From G026625185 sp963727835 (GTDB lineage Bacteria; Desulfobacterota; WTBG01; JAGOGO01): a stretch of 64,000 nt of DNA. The translations under genes and the position numbers were made by a program. The stretch is taken from positions 1 through 64,000 of the forward strand of contig CAVSIB010000016.1 in the NCBI GenBank assembly GCA_963727835.1. Direction: 5' to 3'. The notes below the pieces were generated by a model that saw only the letters and a list, made by a program, of their open reading frames with translations, did no database searches and had not been told where the DNA came from. Position 1 is the stretch's first letter, and every line of letters starts with the position of its first letter. Shown in pieces: positions 58,227 through 64,000 of the stretch.

Positions 58227-59308
58227 CCGGGGCCATTTTTGACACCAACAGCAGGGTGCTGGTAATGGCGCCTCATCCTGATGATGAATCCCTTGCTGCT
58301 GGCGCCCTTCTCCAGTATGCACATCAAGCCGGCGCCCAAATCCGGATTCTGTTTATGACCAACGGAGAAAATAATCCCTGGCCTCAGCGCGTGCTGGAAC
58401 GACGCTGGCGAATTCGCCCGGAAGATAAAATTCGCTTCGGCCTGCTCCGCAAAGCTGAAGCGCAATCCGCAATCGAGACCTTGGGATTAGATTGCGCCTG
58501 CGCTCAATTCCTTGGGTTCCCTGATCGGGGGATAACGCATCTCCTGCTCACCGCGGCCCCGCAGACAATTATTCCGGCACTGGTCCAGAACTTCGAACAA
58601 TTCGGGCCCAGCCATATCGTTTACCCTTCGGGATTTGACCTTCATCCGGACCACAATGGCCTGAATGTGCTGGTGGAAATGGCTTTGCGGCAATCCAAAA
58701 ACCACCCGCCATCGGGTATGACCTATATTGTGCACCGGAGAAAACACAGAGAGAACGCTCCTGCTACTATAATACTAAACGTAACTCCTAGCCAGATACA
58801 GATTAAACGTGGCGCAATCCTCTGCCATACGTCACAGCTTACATTAAGGCCCTGGAGTCTTCTCGCCAGGGCAAAAGATACCGAGGAATTCCTTGCGGTC
58901 GAAAAACCCCAGGTTTATTGTCCATACCATCCCGTCCGTAACGCACAAATTCAGGACGACAGACTTCAGGCCGCGCTTGCCTTGCAACCTCACCCCAGCG
59001 CATTTGGCAAACCTTACCTTTACCTGATAGGGATTTTGGAGAATGGAATGGTCAGCGCCTATAAATTGCTGTTCGATGCTAGCCCGATGCCGTGGTCCGG
59101 AATTTCCAAGGTCGAACTTGTTGATCTGGCCTCAAATTCAGTTCGTGGGCAGGGCCACTATCGCGGTAATTTTAAATCGGGATTGATTGAGATGGATTGT
59201 GAGCCGATTTCGCAGTTTCAACGAGTGTTTATCAAACTTAATCGGCCATTCGGTTTCTTTGATGAGGCAGGGTGGCGTGAATTGCCAATCGACCCATGCA
59301 AGGATTAG
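58223..59308 (+). CDS. LmbE/PIG-L family deacetylase with extra C-terminal domain
   Basis: 361 residues. RVLVMAPHPDDESLAAGALL holds the zinc site PHPDDE, ILFMTNGENN follows and DLHPDHNGLNVLVEMAL supplies the third ligand, as in PIG-L de-N-acetylases acting on N-acetylglucosamine groups. The last 110 residues (LLFDASPMPWSGISKVEL and on) form a beta-rich domain I do not recognise. It is translationally coupled to the GT-C gene, so the operon probably makes a deacetylated amino-sugar decoration on a lipid or protein. Confidence 0.9.
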   Translation: MTGAIFDTNSRVLVMAPHPDDESLAAGALLQYAHQAGAQIRILFMTNGENNPWPQRVLERRWRIRPEDKIRFGLLRKAEAQSAIETLGLDCACAQFLGFPDRGITHLLLTAAPQTIIPALVQNFEQFGPSHIVYPSGFDLHPDHNGLNVLVEMALRQSKNHPPSGMTYIVHRRKHRENAPATIILNVTPSQIQIKRGAILCHTSQLTLRPWSLLARAKDTEEFLAVEKPQVYCPYHPVRNAQIQDDRLQAALALQPHPSAFGKPYLYLIGILENGMVSAYKLLFDASPMPWSGISKVELVDLASNSVRGQGHYRGNFKSGLIEMDCEPISQFQRVFIKLNRPFGFFDEAGWRELPIDPCKD

Positions 59309-59690
59309 AGGCAGATCTGGAGAAAGCAGTATAATAGGCAACGACCCCACAGCTCTTTAAGCGGGTTAACACCGTATGCATTTATCAAAGAACAACAAAA
59401 CAAAAACCTTACTAAGGAAGAAACTGTCAATGTGAAACTGGCCCACACTACGGGGTAAGGTCAGGTTACGTATCCAGAATATCCCATGAGAAAACAAGGG
59501 CAAAAAATCGTATTAAAATTTTACCATTTGGTTTCTTGGTTACCTGCGTGTAATGAGGCCAAGCCCTGGCAACTATTTTACTCCATAAAATTATAACTGA
59601 TTGTTTTTTTTATTTACTTGAACTAATCCATTGGCAACGTCTTTGTTTTTATGTAGTTTGCGCCGATAGTAACTGAGGATTAAGATAAGA
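59309..59690. other. Intergenic between convergent units
   Basis: About 380 bases between the PIG-L gene and the end of the sensor kinase. No gene. Around 59430-59470 the text is less AT-rich and may be a remnant, but no family is recognised. No good hairpin terminator is visible. Confidence 0.4.
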
Positions 59691-61155
59691 TTAGTTTTTC
59701 TTAATGGTTGGTGAAATCCCGATAGGTTTTGTGGGAAGCGTAACGGTAAACGTGGTCCCCTGATGTAACTGACTTTTTACGTCAATGGTTCCGTGATGAG
59801 CCTTTACAATCCATTGACAAATACTTAAGCCAAGACCTACTCCGCCCGATAGCCGGGAGCGGGATGTATCTACCCGGTAAAATCGGTCGAATATATGGGG
59901 TAAATCATCGCTGGGTATTCCTATGCCCGTGTCTTTTAGGACAACTGTTACCTGGCCTTTTCCCGGTTGTACTAGCAGGCTAATATTCCCTCCATTAGGG
60001 GTATATTTTATGGCATTATCAATGAGGTTGCTGAAAAGCTGTTTCAGCTTTATACTGTCGAAATTTATCAGTACCTCCTCGGGTGCCGAAAGGGTAAAAC
60101 TAATTTTTTTCTGCATTACCACAATATTGAAGGCCTCATAGAGTTCTTTAAGCAGTTCGGAAAAATTTAGATTTTCAATCTTGAGGCTTGCCTTGCCTTC
60201 GTCTGCTTGAGAGAGAATGAGGAGATCATTAACGAGCTTGATCAAGAAATCAAGCCGTTCGAGGTTATTAGTCAGAGCCTCTTGGTAGTCTTCTGAAGAC
60301 CGTTTTCGAGAAAGCAAAACTTCAGTCTCCCCCTTAAGCGAAGCGAGCGGCGTGCGCAACTCATGGGCGGCATCACCAGTAAACCGGGAGAGTTTTTCAA
60401 AAGATTCTTCCAGACGTTCCATCATCTGATTGATAGTCGTGACCAGCCTATCCAGATCATCGCCAGTCCCTTGGAGGGGTAGTCGTTCGCTCAGGTTGTT
60501 GGCCGTTATTCGTTTGGTAGCTTCCGTTATTTTATCAATAGGCTTCAGGGATTTGCCGGGATAAGAACCACCCCCCGATGGAGCCAAAAAACAAAGCCAG
60601 AAAAAATGCGATAAAAAGATGTTCCCGAAAATTTTCGATGCTTTTGCGCATGGTGCGGAGATGGGTTGCGATTTGAACAACATATTTTAATTCCCCACCT
60701 TCCCTATAAAAATAAGTGCAGAGGCGAAAAGGGGTTGTCCCGTGGTGATAAACATTCAATGTTGTATTAATAGGTTTTTGATAACTAACATGATCTAAAA
60801 AAACTTTGGGGAAAGAAAGATCCGACAATGTTGCGGAGGAAAAAATGATCTTACCTTTTTGATCGAGCACCCGGAAAGCGATCGGGTAATACCTGTGATT
60901 AGAAACAACCTTCTCATAGTCTTTTAACTGATCATTGAAACTTCCTGATTTTTTAATTCCCTCCTTTATGATTTCTTGCGCCTCATCCGCAAGCATCCGG
61001 TCAATCTCCTTAAGGAGATTCCGACGAAGGCGATAGTCTAAAAATCCAAAGATGAGAATTATAATGGTCAAGAACGTTATCGTGTACCATAACGCCATCC
61101 TTACATCGAGTCGTTGATAAAACCTAATCCTTCTCTTTAAAAACATAACCAACAC
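59691..61155 (-). CDS. Membrane sensor histidine kinase (one frameshift)
   Basis: About 487 residues after repair. Two membrane helices (TITFLTIIILIFGFLDY and FFLALFFGSIGGWFLSR) frame a periplasmic sensor of roughly 120 residues. HAMP follows after the break near 60555 (LKPIDKITEATKRITANNLS), then HisKA with the phospho-acceptor His in GDAAHELRTPLASLKGE, and HATPase with LIDNAIKYTPNGG (N box), LKDTGIGIPSDDLP (G1) and RLSGGVGLGLSI (G2). The order and style match heavy-metal or envelope-stress sensors of the CusS type. It overlaps the response regulator by 32 bases. Confidence 0.92.
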
Positions 61156-61798
61156 CCTTAACAGTATGAATTAGTTTCGGAGAGAAGTCGTTGTCAATTT
61201 TGGAGCGGAGATGATTTATATGAACATCAATTACATTGGTCATGGTGTCAAAATTATAATTCCAGATGTGCTCAGAAAGCATGGTGCGAGTTAGCACCTG
61301 GTCAGGATTCTTCATAAAATATTCGAGTAAAGCGTATTCTTTTGGGGTAAGGTCAATAAGAGCATCCCCCCGCCGGACCTCACGGCTGATTTGATTCAAA
61401 CTTAAATCAGCATACTGTAAAGTTGGAGATACTACCTCTTTGCCCCGACGCAGTATAGCCCTTATTCGCGCCAACAGTTCATAGAAAGAAAAGGGCTTAA
61501 CGATATAATCGTCAGCCCCTAAATTTAATCCATTCACTATACTTCCTTCGGAATCTTTTGCAGTGAGAAATATGACTGGAGTAGTATTTCCCCTTTCTCT
61601 TAAATGAAGAAGAATTTTATCCCCGCTCAAAAGAGGGAGCATAATGTCCAAGATAATGAGGTCATAATTTTCTTGGGTTGCCAAATGAAGACCATCTTCG
61701 CCATTTTCCGCAATGTCCACGCTAAAAGAGTTTTCTTTTAACCCTTTTTCGATAAAACGGGCCACATTTTTATCGTCTTCGACTAATAAAATTTTCAC
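61124..61798 (-). CDS. OmpR-family response regulator
   Basis: 224 residues. Receiver domain: ILLVEDDKNVARFIEKGL, phospho-Asp in DLIILDIMLPLLSGDKIL, PVIFLTAKD and YIVKPFSFYELLARI. Winged-helix DNA-binding domain: IDLTPKEYALLEYFMKNPDQ, LSEHIWNYNF, VIDVHINHLRSKID and VKGVGYVFKEKD. It works with the kinase that overlaps its 3' end. It starts 9 bases after ribF stops, so it may be transcribed with ribF. Confidence 0.95.
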   Translation of the reverse strand: MKILLVEDDKNVARFIEKGLKENSFSVDIAENGEDGLHLATQENYDLIILDIMLPLLSGDKILLHLRERGNTTPVIFLTAKDSEGSIVNGLNLGADDYIVKPFSFYELLARIRAILRRGKEVVSPTLQYADLSLNQISREVRRGDALIDLTPKEYALLEYFMKNPDQVLTRTMLSEHIWNYNFDTMTNVIDVHINHLRSKIDNDFSPKLIHTVKGVGYVFKEKD

Positions 61799-61807
61799 AA
61801 TACCCGC

Positions 61808-62734
61808 CTAATTGGTCCCCAGTATTTCTCTTGCCTCAGATACGTCATTGGCTATCTGTGCCATAAGCTCATCCGAAGATGCAAAAGTTTTTTCCTTTCT
61901 AATGCGTGCGACAAAAGAAATTTCTATTTCTTTTCCATAGAGGTCTCGATTAAAATCAAGAATATGAACTTCAAGGGAAAGCCCCTGCCCAGAGAATGTA
62001 GGATTATATCCGATATTCATCGCCCCGGGAAATTGATTGTTCTCACATTTTACCCAGACGGCATACACGCCAACCCCTGGGTGAAGAGCTTTATTGGGCC
62101 TTATATTTGCCGTCGGATACCCGAGGGTTATCCCTCGTCCTCTTCCTTTTATTACCTGGCCAGTAATACTATAGTCTCTGCCGAGAAGGCGATGAGCGAC
62201 CTCTACTTTTCCCATTTGAATAAATTCTCGAATTTTACTGCTTTTTACTATGATGTTGTCCTTAATCTGTGATTCAATAATTTTAACCCGAAAATTGAGA
62301 CTTTTACCCATCGTTGTGAGAAAATAAATATTTCCCTGACGCTTACTCCCAAAAGTGTAATCCTCCCCCACAAAGATCTCTTTTGTTCCGATTTTCCCCC
62401 AGAGAATATTTTTAACGAATTCTTCAGCCGTGAGCCGAGAAAATTCTAAAGTAAAAGGCTCACAAATTACTACATCAATACCAGCCTTCTCAATAAGTTT
62501 TAATTTTTCCTCTAATGTGGTAATATTTAAAAATTGTCTTCCCCGTGTCAGCACGGAGAGAGGATGAGGATGAAAAGTGTAGACCAAAGAAGTCCCTTGT
62601 ATCTCTTTTGCCCTTTCTCGTATGCGAGAAAAGATTTCCTGATGACCCAAGTGGACTCCATCAAAATTGCCCAAGGTCACAACCGGGTTCAAAAATTTTT
62701 GGTTTAGATCTTTATAACCTTCAAAGACTTCCAT
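61808..62734 (-). CDS. ribF: Bifunctional riboflavin kinase / FAD synthetase
   Basis: 308 residues, normal length. The N-terminal nucleotidyltransferase domain has VTLGNFDGVHLGHQEIF, TFHPHPLSVLTRGRQFL and KEIFVGEDYTFGSKRQGN; the C-terminal flavokinase domain has GRGRGITLGYPTANIRP, HPGVGVYAVWVKC, AMNIGYNPTF and LEVHILDFNRDLYG. It makes FMN and FAD from riboflavin in the cytoplasm. Divergent from tRNA-Leu. Confidence 0.96.
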   Translation of the reverse strand: MEVFEGYKDLNQKFLNPVVTLGNFDGVHLGHQEIFSRIRERAKEIQGTSLVYTFHPHPLSVLTRGRQFLNITTLEEKLKLIEKAGIDVVICEPFTLEFSRLTAEEFVKNILWGKIGTKEIFVGEDYTFGSKRQGNIYFLTTMGKSLNFRVKIIESQIKDNIIVKSSKIREFIQMGKVEVAHRLLGRDYSITGQVIKGRGRGITLGYPTANIRPNKALHPGVGVYAVWVKCENNQFPGAMNIGYNPTFSGQGLSLEVHILDFNRDLYGKEIEISFVARIRKEKTFASSDELMAQIANDVSEAREILGTN

Positions 62735-62772
62735 ATCTTTTTAAAGTTCAAAAACTTACGGGTAGATACCGC

Positions 62773-62799
62773 TTGACTATCGAAGCTTACTATTATAAA
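62773..62799 (+). promoter_or_regulatory. Probable promoter of tRNA-Leu
   Basis: TTGACT at 62773-62778 and TATAAA at 62794-62799 are 15 bases apart, and the tRNA starts 20 bases further on. The spacing is a little short for a sigma-70 promoter. Confidence 0.45.
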
Positions 62800-62819
62800 A
62801 TTTCTCCTAAAAAGAAACT

Positions 62820-62903
62820 GCCGAAGTGGCGGAATTGGCAGACGCGCTAGGTTCAGGGTCTAGTGAGGGTAGCCTCGTAGGGGTTCAAATCCCCTCTTCG
62901 GCA
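62820..62903 (+). tRNA. tRNA-Leu (anticodon CAG)
   Basis: 84 bases with a seven-pair acceptor stem GCCGAAG/CTTCGGC, discriminator A, D arm with TGGCGGAATTGGCAGACGC, anticodon loop GGTTCAGGGT with CAG, a long class II variable arm and the T arm GGGGTTCAAATCCCC. CCA is not encoded. The sequence pattern closely follows bacterial leucine tRNAs. Confidence 0.97.
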
Positions 62904-63183
62904 TGGTAAACTTTCCGATAGTTAATTTTTTTCGTTCTTCTGAAAAATATCTTTTTTCCTCCATGCAAAAGAAAGAAGGTTTACTTTACTCCTTTTTTTA
63001 ATTTTTTTCTATACTCTTGACATTATTTTTATATTAGATTAAAAAGTTACCGATCAAAAAATGGCTAAGGCCATTTAAATTTTAGAGGTTGATAAATAAG
63101 TATTAAGATATCTAAAAAGATATAGAAGAAAATAAAGAGCACAACGTAATAGATAAGATTTCAGAAGTAAAGGAGAAATTAAG

Positions 63184-63438
63184 ATGGCGCATAAAAAAGG
63201 ACAGGGTAGCTCCCGAAATGGTCGCGACAGTCAAAGCCAGAGGTTTGGAGTTAAACGCTTTGGCGGCCAATCAGTACTCGCCGGAAATATCCTGGCTCGC
63301 CAGGTGGGCACTAAATGGCATCCTGGGAACAATGTTGGGTTGGGAAAAGACTTCACTCTCTTTGCCAAAATTGATGGAAAAGTAAAATTTGAAAGACTTG
63401 GCCGAGACCGAATAAAAGTAAGTGTTTATGCTAACTAA
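63184..63438 (+). CDS. rpmA: 50S ribosomal protein L27
   Basis: 84 residues. MAHKKGQGSSRNGRDSQSQR, GVKRFGGQSVLAGNILARQ and GTKWHPGNNVGLGKDFTLFA are unmistakable L27. AAGGAG lies 7 bases before ATG. There is no rplU just upstream, although rplU-rpmA-obgE is the common order; the 280 bases before it, back to the tRNA, have no L21-like frame. obgE follows 16 bases later. Confidence 0.98.
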   Translation: MAHKKGQGSSRNGRDSQSQRFGVKRFGGQSVLAGNILARQVGTKWHPGNNVGLGKDFTLFAKIDGKVKFERLGRDRIKVSVYAN

Positions 63439-63454
63439 CCAATCTTACAAATAA

Positions 63455-64000
63455 ATGCGGTTCGTAGATGAAGCCAAGATCTGGGTACAGTCAGGCGATG
63501 GAGGTCGCGGTTGTGTAAGCTTTCGCCGTGAAAAATTTGTTCCTCGAGGCGGTCCTGATGGCGGCAATGGAGGAAAAGGTGGGGATGTAATTTTAGTTGC
63601 CTCCAACAAACACCCAACCCTGTTGGATATCGCTCTTCAGCAGCATTACCGGGCTAAGCGGGGACAACACGGAAAAGGTAAGCTGCAGCAAGGCAAACAA
63701 GGTGAAGACCGTGAGATTTTTGTTCCCTTAGGAACAATAGTGCGAGATAGTCAAACAAACAACATTCTCAAAGATTTAGTTTCAGAGGGAGAACGCTTTA
63801 TCGTTGTCCGAGGCGGAAGAGGTGGACGAGGCAATGCTTCTTTTAAGTCTTCTACCAACCAGGCGCCCAGAACAGCTCAAGAAGGGCAGAAGGGTGAAAC
63901 TGCGTGGCTTAAGCTGGAACTTAAACTTTTAGCTGATGTCGGGATTATTGGCCTACCCAATGCAGGAAAATCAACGCTCATTTCTAACATATCTTCAGCC
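63455..64000 (+). CDS. obgE: GTPase Obg/CgtA, N-terminal part (runs off the window)
   Basis: 182 codons are open from ATG 63455 to the right edge. MRFVDEAKIWVQSGDGGRGC, FRREKFVPRGGPDGGNGGKG, RGGRGGRGNASFKSSTNQAP form the glycine-rich Obg domain, and LADVGIIGLPNAGKSTLISN starts the G domain with the P-loop GLPNAGKS. Obg binds the 50S subunit and links ribosome assembly to growth. The C-terminal two thirds of the G domain lie outside. Confidence 0.97.
   Translation, partial: MRFVDEAKIWVQSGDGGRGCVSFRREKFVPRGGPDGGNGGKGGDVILVASNKHPTLLDIALQQHYRAKRGQHGKGKLQQGKQGEDREIFVPLGTIVRDSQTNNILKDLVSEGERFIVVRGGRGGRGNASFKSSTNQAPRTAQEGQKGETAWLKLELKLLADVGIIGLPNAGKSTLISNISSA

Overview
This window looks like a chromosomal segment of a Gram-negative bacterium, most likely from an uncultivated or candidate lineage (Omnitrophota, Desulfobacterota and Nitrospirota are possible; the sequence alone does not decide). 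The Gram-negative call rests on a polymyxin-resistance type lipid A modification locus (arnB, arnC, arnA, arnD, arnE and several arnT-like genes), a lipid-A-disaccharide-synthase N-domain protein, a DUF748 C-terminus, FtsEX with an EnvC-like activator, and many exported proteins. There is no rRNA, CRISPR array or prophage. One tRNA is present.

Layout: 1-5.1 kb is a decayed region: the 3' end of a DUF748 gene, a giant YwqK-type repeat gene, a broken tatA and a secreted MsrAB. From 5.4 to 18.3 kb lie a conserved hypothetical gene, a membrane-anchored phosphoesterase, an Smr protein, a DUF4412 protein, archaeal-type class I fructose-bisphosphate aldolase, an MscS channel and a glycogen/maltodextrin block (glgB, GH57-DUF3536, malQ), followed by a corA with a large internal deletion and a broken pncA. 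From 18.3 to 25.7 kb lie adk, a GC-rich GTP-type PEP carboxykinase, an IS200/IS605 element, an SspB-like adaptor, a class I aminotransferase and an integral membrane protein. The 25.9-32.7 kb block is intact: split transketolase, then ftsE-ftsX-envC-ctpA-DUF948-YtxH. From 32.7 to 51.5 kb the minus strand carries envelope glycan genes: a CgeB-like glycosyltransferase, a 938-residue protein with two kinase-like domains and a GT4 domain, and the arn locus with four GT83-like transferases. From 52.1 to 59.3 kb the plus strand carries an overlapping hydrolase / MtnX-like phosphatase / aminotransferase cassette, an IS1595-type relic and a GT2 / GT-C / PIG-L deacetylase operon. The end holds a two-component system, ribF, tRNA-Leu, rpmA and the start of obgE.

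Functionally, aldolase, PEP carboxykinase, GlgB, GH57 and MalQ fit gluconeogenesis and storage-glucan turnover. The arn genes would make, flip and transfer 4-amino-4-deoxy-L-arabinose to lipid A. FtsEX-EnvC and CtpA belong to cell-wall hydrolysis and periplasmic proteolysis.

A warning for every reader: about eighteen otherwise recognisable genes are split by single-base frameshifts, many at homopolymers, while other multi-kilobase blocks are perfectly open. Indel error in a long-read assembly is the simplest explanation for most of them, but the corA deletion and the in-frame stops in tatA, pncA and the IS1595 relic look like real decay or substitutions. I annotate such genes as one locus spanning all frames and state where the breaks are. 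The most interesting items are the dual-kinase/GT4 fusion, the uncharacterised hydrolase/phosphatase/aminotransferase cassette, the arn locus with four arnT-like genes, a 52-bp element repeated downstream of two genes, and a structured GC-rich patch upstream of pckG.
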